Of a DNA stretch of 64,000 bases, positions 40,320 through 49,434 are shown in pieces. Within the stretch, counting starts at the first letter, position 1, and every line of letters starts with the position of its first letter. Origin of the DNA: Candidatus Peribacter sp. (GTDB taxonomy: Bacteria > Patescibacteriota > Gracilibacteria > Peribacterales > Peribacteraceae); contig JAUSKD010000045.1 of NCBI GenBank assembly GCA_030647195.1, positions 1 through 64,000 of the forward strand, given 5' to 3'. The position numbers and the translations under genes were made by a program. The notes under the pieces are model-generated. The model was not told the DNA's origin, did not search any database, and worked only from the letters and a program-made list of their open reading frames with translations.

Positions 40320-42164
40320 TCATTTGCAATTGGAGGGGCATCCGCGCGGTGTTCCATTTTCCGGCCCTGCATCGCAGCGTTCCCACGATTCCCGGATGCC
40401 ATTGCCGCACGCGCGGAACGCCAAGGAAGGCCGAGGAACAAGACCGGCATTGATATCATCGAATCCATTTTGATTGCGAGGCACGATATCCATGCTGAAT
40501 GTCTCAATGCTCGAGCGTCTCTGCGGAGGGACTGTGAGCACGAGGGATCCAATTGCTGATTCATCCGCTGCGTTCCACGGCAGTTCGCATGAGAATTCAT
40601 TCATCATGACTTGATAGGCCGTGTCTTGATTGCACCGCATGGTATTGCCCACCCCAAGGCCGTACTCTTTCGACGGAAGTGAGATTCTGATATTCACTTT
40701 CTGGGGCACAAATTCGCTGAGTGACATTTTGTAGACGAATACTTCCATGGCGACCGTCGTCAATTGTTCCCCGCGCAGGACTCTCTGGACGTCCGGTCCG
40801 CTTATGCCCATAGCCAGTTTTAATTCCGTATTGCACATAAATCCGCACCCATCGCGACCCGTCCGGTTCCCGTCGTCGCAGGATTCGCCAAGATGCGCAT
40901 CGATCCTGCCGTTGCCGCATGCGTAGAACGTTACGCCTGCGCGATTGGATGTGATTTCATTGGTAAATCCCTCTTGAGTATAGGGAATTTCTGCAAGCAC
41001 TATCTCCGCCGTACTTTCCCGCTCCGGCGGAACCGTGAGGGTGATAGGAGCCGACAGCGACCCGCTTGGGGCGACAGATGGCAGAATGCACGAGAATTCC
41101 TTCGCCGAAACCTGATCGCACCGCAACGGGTCCTCCACCCTGAGCGTGTACCGGATCGACGGAAGCGTGATCTTGATGCGCACGCTTGGAGCGACGTATG
41201 TTCCCGCATTCATGACAACCAGGTTCATAGAAACATCCGTCAGGTTTTCCCCCCGCCTGACTCGTTCGACGTCCTCTCCCGTAAACCGTGGCTGCAATCG
41301 AGTAATGATCCTGCAGCTGTAGCACCCGTCACCAGCCGTCAGATTCCCATCATCGCAGCTTTCTCTCCCCTCCACGATGCCATTTCCGCAGACGGCAGCG
41401 CGGCAGATATTCAGACAGCTATCCGTATCGATGACATTCCCGTCATCGCACGTTTCCGTTCCCTCCACGATGCCATTGCCGCATGTAGCTGCGAATGCGG
41501 CGGAACTGACTGCGCTTGAGAAGGCGGAAGACGAGCTCATCGTCGATGATGCGCTGGATGAGACGGCTGTCGAGGATGATTGTGCTTCAGACGAAGACGC
41601 TGACGAAAGGGAAGACGAAGATGATGCAGAAGACAGGGAACTGGACGGAGAGGAGGCCGCGCTGGAGAGGGAGGAGGATGAGCTTGCTGGCGAGCATGTT
41701 CTAAAGACAGTGATGAACTGACTGTTGTTCTGGATATTCCTGTCCTGCGACGCGATCACGGTGGTGTACAGCTTCTGCGCCTTCTGACAGGGAGCGTTCG
41801 GTGTCAGTGTGACGGTGAACGTCAGTACCCGGCGGGCGCCTTTTTCAAGATTGCCGAGTGAGCACGCCCAATGGCGGGTACCGCTCGCTATGCACTCTGC
41901 AGGGGGTGTGACGACGGTGAATGTGGAGAGTGATGTCAGAACCAGTGTGACGCTGCGCGCGGCAGTCGTTCCGTTGTTGCTCACTTGGATGTTCGAGGTG
42001 AATGCATTGAGCGCCGCGTTGTAACGGGTCAGTGCAAAGACAGACACGTCCGTTGCGCTGCTCACCTGCGCGGTGAAGCGCACCGTTCCGAGTTGGATAT
42101 GCGCGAAAGCGGCAACGGCGAGGAACAATGCAAGGAGAAATGTTCTGCGCGAGGGGTTTTTCAT
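40320..42164 (-). CDS. Secreted surface protein with Ser-rich linker and Myxo-type Cys repeats
   Basis: A 614-residue protein. After the signal peptide (RRTFLLALFLAVAAFAHI) comes an Ig-like DUF11-type domain (about 30-150), then a roughly 80-residue Ser-rich linker. Cys-rich repeats follow (CGNGIVEGTETCDDGN, CGNGIVEGRESCDDGN). Two similar beta domains (GEDVERVRRGENLTDVSM and GPDVQRVLRGEQLTTVAM) alternate with further Cys repeats (CGNGRIDAHLGESCDDGN, CGNGIRESWERCDAG). No membrane anchor or SLH is seen at the C terminus, so it may be released or held by other proteins. The ATG at 42164 gives the signal peptide; TATAAT at 42200-42195 is a likely -10. Confidence 0.75.
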   Translation of the reverse strand: MKNPSRRTFLLALFLAVAAFAHIQLGTVRFTAQVSSATDVSVFALTRYNAALNAFTSNIQVSNNGTTAARSVTLVLTSLSTFTVVTPPAECIASGTRHWACSLGNLEKGARRVLTFTVTLTPNAPCQKAQKLYTTVIASQDRNIQNNSQFITVFRTCSPASSSSSLSSAASSPSSSLSSASSSSSLSSASSSEAQSSSTAVSSSASSTMSSSSAFSSAVSSAAFAATCGNGIVEGTETCDDGNVIDTDSCLNICRAAVCGNGIVEGRESCDDGNLTAGDGCYSCRIITRLQPRFTGEDVERVRRGENLTDVSMNLVVMNAGTYVAPSVRIKITLPSIRYTLRVEDPLRCDQVSAKEFSCILPSVAPSGSLSAPITLTVPPERESTAEIVLAEIPYTQEGFTNEITSNRAGVTFYACGNGRIDAHLGESCDDGNRTGRDGCGFMCNTELKLAMGISGPDVQRVLRGEQLTTVAMEVFVYKMSLSEFVPQKVNIRISLPSKEYGLGVGNTMRCNQDTAYQVMMNEFSCELPWNAADESAIGSLVLTVPPQRRSSIETFSMDIVPRNQNGFDDINAGLVPRPSLAFRACGNGIRESWERCDAGPENGTPRGCPSNCK

Positions 42165-42289
42165 AGTGAATGATGGAATGTGTGTAATACGTATATTATA
42201 CAATAGTTCTGGAAATTGCGCTACATAGGAAAAGTGCCGATGACACTGGTTTCCGACGTTCTCTTCGTTATGCAATTAGGGATGGCTAG

Positions 42290-42324
42290 CCAGCCGTAGC
42301 TCCACGCAGTGGAGCGAAGGCTGG
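42290..42324. repeat. Hairpin overlapping the tRNA-Leu CCA end
   Basis: CCAGCC (42290-42295) pairs with GGCTGG (42319-42324), and GCTCCAC (42299-42305) with GTGGAGC (42309-42315), separated by three-base internal loops. It overlaps the last three tRNA bases and may end tRNA transcription or guide 3' processing. Confidence 0.5.
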
Positions 42325-42409
42325 TGCCGCCGGCTGGAATCGAACCAGCATGCCCGGTAAGGGGCAAGGGATTTTAAGTCCCTCGTGTCTACCATTTCAC
42401 CACAGCGGC
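42322..42409 (-). tRNA. tRNA-Leu(UAA)
   Basis: On the minus strand the 88-base gene has acceptor GCCGCTG pairing with CGGCGGC, anticodon TAA in the loop CTTAAAA closed by GGGA/TCCC, a long variable arm (class II) and a GGTTCGATTCC T-arm. Discriminator A and an encoded CCA complete it. It reads UUA codons. Confidence 0.95.
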
Positions 42410-42468
42410 TTTGAAGGATCACTGAGCAGAGTATAGAGCGGGAAGGATAAAGTTAGCAGGGGGGAGGG

Positions 42469-42556
42469 AAAGTGAGGAAAGGCAGAAAGGCAAGGAACGT
42501 AAGGAAGGAAAAGAAATCTTCCTGCCTTTCCTGCCCTTTCTCACCTTCCTCACTTT
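42469..42556. repeat. 39-bp imperfect inverted repeat after the sortase gene
   Basis: The purine-rich arm 42469-42507 matches the complement of 42518-42556 at about 31 of 39 positions, with a ten-base loop. The right arm covers the sortase stop codon. It could terminate the sortase transcript before tRNA-Leu. Confidence 0.55.
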
Positions 42557-43778
42557 ATATTGGCAGCATTTCCATTTTGTACTTCGGCTGTTCGCGCACG
42601 GGTTGCTGCCCCACGGCGAGCGGCTCGCCCGTCTCGGGATCCACTTCCTCGGATAAGACAATCAGGCGTCGTAAGGTCGTTCCCACGGGAGTGCAGGTCA
42701 TGAGCGTGCTCAGCCTCCGGTCTCCCGGTTGATCGAGCACGTCCACATTGGAGGGTTTCACTTCGTTGATCGAGCGGACAACGTAGCGGTGCTTGTCGCC
42801 GCCGTAGTACACCCAGTAGTCGTCTCCCTCCGAGAGCATATGGAGCCGGGCGAAGACCGTTTTGAAGTTTCCCGGGGCCCACGGGTAGTAGGAGCTGTGT
42901 CCGGTCACGAAGAAATTGCCTGCCTGTCCGGGTTTTGCCGTACCCGGGTAGTGCACCACGCCTTTTTCGAGGGAGAGCTGGATGTCGTTTTCCACCTGCG
43001 TCCAGTCTTCGCGAAGCAACGCTTCGTACGGGGGGATGACGATCGGGACATTCAGGTTCAGCTTGGGGACGATCAACCGATTCTCCGGTGGCCCGACAGG
43101 AGGGAGGAAGCTCAAGAGACTGCCGTCATCCTGGCTGCCGGCGGTCGTGAGCATCGGGGATTTCAGCAGTTTCTCGCGAAGTTCGGCAGTCGTACCCGCA
43201 CCCAGACCTGTCTCCGAACGGATTTCCTGCAGGGGGTCCAAGTTCGGCACAATGATCTGCCAGAAACTCTGGTAATTGAGCGAGACAAACAGCGCGACGA
43301 AGAGGGCTGCGAACGTTCCGCCAAAACGGACGGTATCGATCAGGAAGAGCGTGACTCTGCTGTAACGCTTGGGCTCGCGCCTGGGTCTGACCACCCAAAC
43401 AGGCTGGACGAGGAACGCCCAAAAGTGCTGAGCCGCCGCTCCCAATCCCCGGTAGGCACGCTGCGAGACTGTTCTGCACCCCTCCGCACTCTGACGGTAC
43501 TGACGCACGCTCTCCTGCAGCAATTCATTGGCGTTGGATGAAGCCTGCGAAGGCAGTGAAACGCACGTGGATCGCAACCAGGGAACCCACGACGGCATTA
43601 CATACTTTTTCTTTTCGGGCAGGGCTCTTTCAATCCTTCGTTCCACAGTTTTTTGCGGCGCCGGGGCGGGGGCTTCCTGAGCGGTGGGAAGAGAGTCATC
43701 CACCGGCAGAATGATATTCCCCTGTGCATCGTAGAGGGCTTCGTGCTGCCGATGCTGGCGTCGATCGAGCGGTATCAT
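42555..43778 (-). CDS. Sortase (class E-like transpeptidase)
   Basis: A 407-residue protein. The first 150 residues are cytoplasmic and charged, then a helix spans the membrane (LFLIDTVRFGGTFAALFVALFV). The sortase barrel (about 225-375) has LIVPKLNLNVPI, catalytic His294 in VTGHSSYYPWAP, Cys362 in TLMTCTPVG and Arg near 369 (TTLRRLIV). It cleaves a C-terminal sorting motif and attaches surface proteins to the wall or to each other. Candidate substrates with TG-type tails lie at 29479-30549 and 30546-32228. The long N-terminal cytoplasmic part is unusual. TATACT sits three bases before the ATG, too close for a simple leaderless start. Confidence 0.88.
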   Translation of the reverse strand: MIPLDRRQHRQHEALYDAQGNIILPVDDSLPTAQEAPAPAPQKTVERRIERALPEKKKYVMPSWVPWLRSTCVSLPSQASSNANELLQESVRQYRQSAEGCRTVSQRAYRGLGAAAQHFWAFLVQPVWVVRPRREPKRYSRVTLFLIDTVRFGGTFAALFVALFVSLNYQSFWQIIVPNLDPLQEIRSETGLGAGTTAELREKLLKSPMLTTAGSQDDGSLLSFLPPVGPPENRLIVPKLNLNVPIVIPPYEALLREDWTQVENDIQLSLEKGVVHYPGTAKPGQAGNFFVTGHSSYYPWAPGNFKTVFARLHMLSEGDDYWVYYGGDKHRYVVRSINEVKPSNVDVLDQPGDRRLSTLMTCTPVGTTLRRLIVLSEEVDPETGEPLAVGQQPVREQPKYKMEMLPI

Positions 43779-43847
43779 GACAGTATACCTGAAAATGACT
43801 TTTTGAGCTATATCAAGCGGAGAGCAATCTTAGCAGATTCCAGCACC

Positions 43848-44951
43848 TCATACAGTTTTCTTCTTGCGGGCTTGCACACTGATGATGCCGCTTCCCACTA
43901 TTTCCTGTCCCCGGTAGAACACAAGTGCCTGGCCCGGCGTAATGGATTGCACGGGTTTCATAAACTCAAAGAGCCCTGTAGATCGACGAAAAGTGAATGT
44001 TCCGCGTTCAGCAGCCGATCGGGCACGGACGCGGGCAGTCAGCCTGATTCTTGTGTTCTCTTTCAGTGCCTGACGTGTAAAGCTGATTGAACGAATAGAA
44101 GCATGTTTACTAAGAAGAGCCCTAGAAGGAGCCACAAAAATTGTATTACTTTTTTGATCAATAAAGACGACATGATGAGGGGCATCCTGTCCGCCGATGT
44201 GCAGTCCCTTTCGCTGACCGATGGTGTAGAACGGCAGGCCCTCGTGTCTTCCCACTGTCCTTCTGTCCAGAGTCTTGATGGGACCGGCTGAAGCTTCTGT
44301 GATGTAGCGACGCAGGAATTGAGCCGGAGACTTTTCGGGTATGAAGCAGAGATCCTGACTCTCCTTGTAGCTCTGGGGATCGAGGGGGAGAGAAAATCTC
44401 TTCGCCAGTGCATAGGTTTCGCGCTTCGTCCTGGTACCGAGGGGCAAAAGCGTTCGGGAAAGCTCTTTCTGTGTGAGGCGGGCGAGAAAGTAGCTCTGAT
44501 CTTTCGTTCTGTCCGTCGCTTCGAGCAGCGCGAAGCCGCCATTCCTCCGGACAATGCGTGCGTAGTGGCCTGTCGCCACTTTGTCGCATCGGAGTTTCTG
44601 CGCAAGGCTGAGCAGATGCCTGAACTTGAATGACCGATTGCACTCGACGCAGGGATTGGGCGTGCGTCCGTCACGGTATGCAGCAATGAAAGGATCCACG
44701 ACTGTGCATTTGAAGTCCGCTGCAAGATCGAGGGTGTGGAGAGGAATGGAGAGTGACTTGCAGACGCTTCTTGCCCGTGCGAGCGTTTGTGTGTCACAGC
44801 ACTTGGTGGGCAGAACCTTTGCGATTGCAGGAGCCAGAGGATCCTGCCACAACTGGAATCGCACGCCGACCACATCATGCCCCTGCTCTTTGAGCAGGCA
44901 GGCTACGACGCTGGAATCCACCCCTCCCGACATGGCGACGAGGACGCGCAT
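43848..44951 (-). CDS. mnmA: tRNA-specific 2-thiouridylase
   Basis: A 367-residue enzyme that thiolates U34 of Lys, Glu and Gln tRNAs. The PP-loop SGGVDSS is at 8-14. Catalytic cysteines are in NPCVECNR (near 102) and DLCFI (near 201). KDQSYFL and the C-terminal barrel are also present. Length is normal. It is divergent from prfA with only 64 bases between them. TAGGAT (44963-44958), six bases before the ATG, with TTGAAG upstream, implies a leaderless transcript. Confidence 0.95.
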   Translation of the reverse strand: MRVLVAMSGGVDSSVVACLLKEQGHDVVGVRFQLWQDPLAPAIAKVLPTKCCDTQTLARARSVCKSLSIPLHTLDLAADFKCTVVDPFIAAYRDGRTPNPCVECNRSFKFRHLLSLAQKLRCDKVATGHYARIVRRNGGFALLEATDRTKDQSYFLARLTQKELSRTLLPLGTRTKRETYALAKRFSLPLDPQSYKESQDLCFIPEKSPAQFLRRYITEASAGPIKTLDRRTVGRHEGLPFYTIGQRKGLHIGGQDAPHHVVFIDQKSNTIFVAPSRALLSKHASIRSISFTRQALKENTRIRLTARVRARSAAERGTFTFRRSTGLFEFMKPVQSITPGQALVFYRGQEIVGSGIISVQARKKKTV

Positions 44952-44957
44952 GGTGTC

Positions 44958-45009
44958 ATCCTACCTTGATGCGTCTTCCCTTCAATAATTCCCGCGGATT
45001 TGCCATAAT
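44958..45009. promoter_or_regulatory. Divergent mnmA/prfA promoters
   Basis: For mnmA (minus): TTGAAG (44985-44980), 16 bases, TAGGAT (44963-44958), six bases, ATG. For prfA (plus): CATAAT (45004-45009), six bases, GTG at 45016, with a weak TTCAAT at 44981-44986. Both transcripts would start on the start codon, and the -35 elements overlap. Confidence 0.5.
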
Positions 45010-45015
45010 GCAGGG

Positions 45016-46068
45016 GTGATTGAGAAACTTCGTGCACTGGCCACCGAGTACGCTCGCATGCAGCTTGAGATGCAGGATCCGGCTGTTCTGGCCGATCCCA
45101 GGCGCATGGCTCAGCTTGGCAAGCGCTATAAGGAGCTCGAGAAGCTGGTGTCGCTGCTGCAGGAGTATGACCGTTGTGAGGAGGCCATTGCCTTCGCCGC
45201 GAAGGTGACCGAGGCTGATTTGAAACAATTGGCCGAGGATGAAGCTGCGCATGCTGTGGCACGTAAAGAGGAGCTTCTGAGTGGCATGCGCTCGTTTCTT
45301 GTTCCCAGGGATCCGCAGGATGAGCGCAATGTGATTCTGGAGGTCCGTGCGGGCACTGGCGGGGAGGAGGCGGCGCTCTTCGCCGCAGAGCTGCTGCGGA
45401 TGTATCTGCGTTACGTCGAACAGAAACGATGGAAGTCCGAGCTGGTCAGCAAGACGGATGCGGAAGGAGGGGGCATCAAGGAAGCAGTTGTGCGCATCGA
45501 GGGACCTGCCTTCGGGGACTTCAAGTTCGAGTCCGGCGTGCACCGCGTGCAGCGGATTCCCGAGACGGAGAAGAAGGGTCGCGTGCACACTTCGGCGGCC
45601 ACCGTTGCCGTGTTGCCCGAGGCGGAGGAGGTGGATATTGCAATCCGTCCGCAGGACCTGAGGATCGATACATTCCGGAGCGGCGGCGCCGGCGGGCAGA
45701 ACGTCAACAAGGTCGAGAGCGCCATCCGCATTACGCACATTCCCACGAACACGGTGGTGGCCTGCCAGACCGAGCGCAGTCAGCAGCGCAACCGCGAGAT
45801 CGCGATGAGTTTACTGCGCAGCCGCATCTTTGAGGCCGAGCGCGAGAAGCTGGCGAAGGAGCGCGGCGAAATGCGGGCGGGGCAGATCGGTTCGGGCGAC
45901 CGCAGCGAAAAGATCCGCACCTACAACTTTCCGCAGGATCGCGTGACCGATCACCGCATCAATCAGAACTTCAGCAATCTGCCTGCGGTCATGGAAGGCG
46001 GCCTGGGAGCGATTATCGAGGCGTTGAAACAGGCTGATCAGGATCGGAGAGTGGCTTCCGCACTCTAA
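45016..46068 (+). CDS. prfA: Peptide chain release factor 1
   Basis: A 350-residue factor that reads UAA and UAG and frees the peptide. It has the GGQ motif (GGAGGQNVNKVESA), the codon-recognition loop as IPETEKKGR (PxT form) and the HTSAATVAVLPE segment. The start is a GTG at 45016, six bases after CATAAT. The stop overlaps the convergent acyl-carrier-protein gene by four bases. Several genes in the window end in UGA, so a second factor (RF2) must exist elsewhere. Confidence 0.95.
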   Translation: MIEKLRALATEYARMQLEMQDPAVLADPRRMAQLGKRYKELEKLVSLLQEYDRCEEAIAFAAKVTEADLKQLAEDEAAHAVARKEELLSGMRSFLVPRDPQDERNVILEVRAGTGGEEAALFAAELLRMYLRYVEQKRWKSELVSKTDAEGGGIKEAVVRIEGPAFGDFKFESGVHRVQRIPETEKKGRVHTSAATVAVLPEAEEVDIAIRPQDLRIDTFRSGGAGGQNVNKVESAIRITHIPTNTVVACQTERSQQRNREIAMSLLRSRIFEAEREKLAKERGEMRAGQIGSGDRSEKIRTYNFPQDRVTDHRINQNFSNLPAVMEGGLGAIIEALKQADQDRRVASAL

Positions 46069-46400
46069 CGCTTTTTGACTTCATCCGCTTCTCTCTCTTT
46101 TTGTGCGATGACGCTCGTGATTGCGTTCGTGGTCGCAGCGATGAGCGCGGCGATCGTTGTTGCCGTCGTGACTTCTGCTTCCACGATGAAGTGATCGACA
46201 GTGCACTGGCGCCTATCGAGCAGGGATTGCACGTCCTGCTCGACTTCGATGAGGATATCAGGAATATCAAGGGAATCTGCGCCCAGCTCTGCGAGTTGAA
46301 GTGTTTCATCTGCCAAACTCGCTCTTTCAACATACAGGTGATCGCGCAGTGCGTCCTTCACAATCCGACGTGCCTCCGCTTCAGCGTCCAATCTCTGCAT
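46065..46400 (-). CDS. Acyl carrier protein-like protein
   Basis: A 111-residue acidic helical protein. ELGADSLDIPDILIEVEQD holds the Asp-Ser-Leu site whose serine takes 4'-phosphopantetheine, followed by the conserved helix. It carries acyl chains for lipid or other thioester chemistry. It is about 30 residues longer than E. coli AcpP, with an Ala/Thr-rich end (TTATTIAALIAATTNA). The ATG at 46400 is certain if the strong promoter (46435-46407) is real, since the upstream frame would start before it. The gene is not next to fatty-acid genes. Confidence 0.8.
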   Translation of the reverse strand: MQRLDAEAEARRIVKDALRDHLYVERASLADETLQLAELGADSLDIPDILIEVEQDVQSLLDRRQCTVDHFIVEAEVTTATTIAALIAATTNAITSVIAQKEREADEVKKR

Positions 46401-46406
46401 AAAAAT

Positions 46407-46435
46407 ATTATGATAAAATATCATATAAATGTCAA
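46407..46435 (-). promoter_or_regulatory. Strong promoter for a leaderless acyl-carrier-protein mRNA
   Basis: TTGACA (46435-46430), 17 bases, CATAAT (46412-46407), six bases, ATG at 46400. The predicted transcription start coincides with the A of the start codon. Confidence 0.65.
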
Positions 46436-46453
46436 CTATTCACCAGTTGAATA

Positions 46454-47782
46454 TTAGCGTGGCCGGATGGTCTGCATCAAAGCAATTCGCTGATGAATGA
46501 GTGATGCCGTTCCGATATCTGCACGATGACGCACGGGTCCCTTCACCTGCCTGCAGAACTCTTCGGCGATCTTCTCCGCCTCCGCGAGGTCTGTGCCGAC
46601 GCCCACGATCCCGGCGGTTCGCGATCCGCCCACATGCAGGATGCCCTGTTCGTCTTCCGCGATGTCTCCAAAAAAGAGACGTGCGTTCTTGGGTACAGGC
46701 GGAAAGCTCACCACGGCGCCCTTTTGGTCTTTGCTGACGGGATAACTTTCGGGGGTGAGGTATTTGCAGACCGTGGCTTTGTGCTCGAATTGAACGAGGT
46801 CTTCGGTGAGCGTGCCCTGCGTGATGGCCTGACAGATCGAAACAAGGTCAGAAGAGAGGAGCGGGAGCACATTCAGCGCCTCGGGGTCGCCGAAGCGCGC
46901 GTTATACTCAATGACCCGGATTCCGTCTTTCACAGCGATGAATCCTCCGTACAGAATTCCGCGGTACGGTTCGCCGCATTCCTTCAGCAGTGCCTGGGCA
47001 GTGAGACGATTGATCTCCTTCGCGCGCGCGAGATCGGATGCAGCGAGGAAGGGGAGTGAATGATTCGCATCCGTGTAGGTGCCCATGCCGCCCGTATTGG
47101 GGCCGGTATCTCCTGCGTAGGCGCGCTTGTGATCCTGGATCGCGGGCATATCGATCACTTGTGTGCCGGACACGAATGAAAGCAGGCTGAATTCCACGCC
47201 GATCAGTTTCTCCTCGATCACGACGCGCCCTCCCTCATCGATGCACTCTCTGGCGTACTGCATGCCTTCTTCGATGGTGGCCAGATGTTCGCCGCTCACT
47301 TTGACCCCTTTGCCGCCCCTGAGCGCGTCATACTTCACCACGTAGTTTCCCTGTAATTCTTGTGCAATATATTTGTTCAATTCTTTTGGCTCGTACGAGG
47401 TAAAAACGCGGTACTTGGGTACTGAGTCGGGAATGAATTTTTGCAGCAGGTCACGTGCGAAACTCTTGCTCGATTCGATACGTGCGAGGGATTTTTTCGG
47501 CGCGACAGTGGGGATACCCGCGGCTTCCAGCAGGTCAGCAAGGCCGCCACCGATCGGATCATCCGGGCCGACGATGGCGAGATCGGGCTTCGCCTTCTTT
47601 GTGATATCCATCACCCACGGAAAATCGAGGAGAGAACCGACGTGCAACTCTGCGGAGAGGCGCTTCAGTCCGGGATTCTTGGTCGTGCAAACGGAAATAA
47701 GTTCCGGCTTCTGCGGACTTCTCGAAAGCGCATCGGCGATGGCGTGTTCGCGGGCGCCGGAGGCGACGAGGAGGATCTTCAT
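46454..47782 (-). CDS. purD: Phosphoribosylamine-glycine ligase
   Basis: A 442-residue ATP-grasp enzyme, step two of purine synthesis. Landmarks are ASGAREHAIADAL at the N terminus (place of GxGGREHA), YDALRGGKGVKV, EEKLIGVEFSLLSF, GPNTGGMGTYT and EYNARFGDPEA. It lies two bases after the purF stop, with no Shine-Dalgarno motif, so it is translated from the purF transcript. Confidence 0.95.
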   Translation of the reverse strand: MKILLVASGAREHAIADALSRSPQKPELISVCTTKNPGLKRLSAELHVGSLLDFPWVMDITKKAKPDLAIVGPDDPIGGGLADLLEAAGIPTVAPKKSLARIESSKSFARDLLQKFIPDSVPKYRVFTSYEPKELNKYIAQELQGNYVVKYDALRGGKGVKVSGEHLATIEEGMQYARECIDEGGRVVIEEKLIGVEFSLLSFVSGTQVIDMPAIQDHKRAYAGDTGPNTGGMGTYTDANHSLPFLAASDLARAKEINRLTAQALLKECGEPYRGILYGGFIAVKDGIRVIEYNARFGDPEALNVLPLLSSDLVSICQAITQGTLTEDLVQFEHKATVCKYLTPESYPVSKDQKGAVVSFPPVPKNARLFFGDIAEDEQGILHVGGSRTAGIVGVGTDLAEAEKIAEEFCRQVKGPVRHRADIGTASLIHQRIALMQTIRPR

Positions 47783-47784
47783 AA

Positions 47785-49290
47785 CTACACCAAGGCCAGC
47801 ATCTTCTGATTGTCCCCTTCCTCTTCATCGTTCTGGAAGGACTCTCGTGTACTGTTGCGGCAGCTGCCGAGTTCCTTGAGCAATTTGGGCGTCACTTCGG
47901 GGGTGGGGTACTTTTTGGTGAAGCATCCTTCGCTGAAGTGTTTGATCTTGGGGTTTCCGTACCAGATGGCTTTGTGCATATCCTCGACGGTGCCGTAGAA
48001 GAGGCCGTCGGCTTTGATGTACTTGCGGATCTCTTCCACGGACATGTTTGCACCAATGAGTTCCTGGGTGGTGGGCAGGTCGATGCCGTACGGATCGGGG
48101 CTGATGATGGGAGGAGACGCCGAGGCGAAATACACTTTCTTGGCGCCGGCCTCGCGCACCAGCTCCACGATTTTCTTCGAGGTGTTGCCACGCACGATGG
48201 AGTCATCGACCAGCAGGACGGACTTGCCTTTGAATTCAAGTTCGATCGGATGGAGCTTGAAGTGCAGGCTGCGCTTGCGCATGTTCTGCCCCGGCATAAT
48301 GAAGGTGCGGTGGATGTAGCGGTTTTTAATTAAACCCTCGCGGTAGCGCACGTTGAGTTTGCCCGCGAGCCCGGCCGCCACGGGACGACCCGTATCCGGC
48401 ACGGGCACCACGGAATCGATGTGGATGCCGGCTGCCTTGATCTGCCGCGCGAGCGCCTCACCCATGCGGACGCGCGCCTTGTACACGTTCACACCGTCGA
48501 TGGTGGAGTCGGGTGCCGCGAGGTACACCCACTCGAAGATGCAGGGGTTGAGCTCGCCGTGCCGGACCTGCCGGGAGTGCAGACGGTTCTTGTGGTCGAT
48601 GAAGACCACTTCGCCCGGGCGCACGTCGCGTATAAATTCAAAATCAAGCGCGGGGAACGCGGAGTTTTCTGAGGCGATGATGTACTCCTCTTTCATGCCG
48701 TACTTGCGTTTGCCGATTTGAAGAGGCCGGATGCCGTGTGGATCGCGGAAGCCGACGATTCCCTGACCGCCGATCAGCGCCACGGCGGAGTAGGCGCCCT
48801 TGCAACGCTTGTAGACGCTCTTCATGGCGCTGAAGACCTGGTCGGGCGTCAGGCGCCCCTTCGGCCGCTGATTGCGAATCGCAACGGAGAGGACATTGAG
48901 CAGCACTTCGGAATCAGAATTCGTGTTGAGATGGCGGTACTCTTTCTCGAGCAGAAACTTGCGAAGCTCCGCGGCGTTCGTCAGGTTGCCGTTGTGTGCC
49001 AGAGCGATGCCAAAGGGTGTTGAGACGAAAAAGGGCTGCGCTTCGAATTCGCTGGAGCAGCCTGCGGTGGGGTAGCGCACGTGCCCGACCCCCATGGTGC
49101 CGCGAAGGCGAAGCAGAGACTTGTCGTGAAAGACATCCTGCACGAGTCCGTTTGCTTTCTTCAGATGGAATTGGTTGTTATAGGTGATGATTCCTGCTGC
49201 ATCCTGACCGCGATGTTGGAGGAGAATGAGGCCGTCATAGAGATCCTGAATCACATCTCTGAACCCGGCGACTGCAATTATTCCGCACAC
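47785..49290 (-). CDS. purF: Amidophosphoribosyltransferase
   Basis: A 501-residue enzyme, first step of purine synthesis. MCGIIAVAGF gives the N-terminal nucleophile Cys after Met removal. The glutaminase domain covers 1-230 (HNGNLTNA, TNSDSEVLL). The phosphoribosyltransferase domain follows, with the PRPP loop VLLVDDSIVRGNT. The start is GTG at 49290. The spacer to folD (49291-49434) has a run of purine-rich words (TAGGGGG repeats) and a small GGAAAC/GTTTCC hairpin (49374-49388). It forms a folD-purF-purD cluster on one strand. Confidence 0.95.
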   Translation of the reverse strand: MCGIIAVAGFRDVIQDLYDGLILLQHRGQDAAGIITYNNQFHLKKANGLVQDVFHDKSLLRLRGTMGVGHVRYPTAGCSSEFEAQPFFVSTPFGIALAHNGNLTNAAELRKFLLEKEYRHLNTNSDSEVLLNVLSVAIRNQRPKGRLTPDQVFSAMKSVYKRCKGAYSAVALIGGQGIVGFRDPHGIRPLQIGKRKYGMKEEYIIASENSAFPALDFEFIRDVRPGEVVFIDHKNRLHSRQVRHGELNPCIFEWVYLAAPDSTIDGVNVYKARVRMGEALARQIKAAGIHIDSVVPVPDTGRPVAAGLAGKLNVRYREGLIKNRYIHRTFIMPGQNMRKRSLHFKLHPIELEFKGKSVLLVDDSIVRGNTSKKIVELVREAGAKKVYFASASPPIISPDPYGIDLPTTQELIGANMSVEEIRKYIKADGLFYGTVEDMHKAIWYGNPKIKHFSEGCFTKKYPTPEVTPKLLKELGSCRNSTRESFQNDEEEGDNQKMLALV

Positions 49291-49434
49291 GAGAGGATTA
49301 GGGGGTAGGGGGTAGGGCGTAGGACACGCTCAAGCAGACCTTGCGGAGCGAAATCCGGAAGGCCGAAAAGCAGGGAAACGGTGTTTCCACGTATGCATTT
49401 TACTCAGAATGCGACGCACCGCAAGTTCTTCGAC

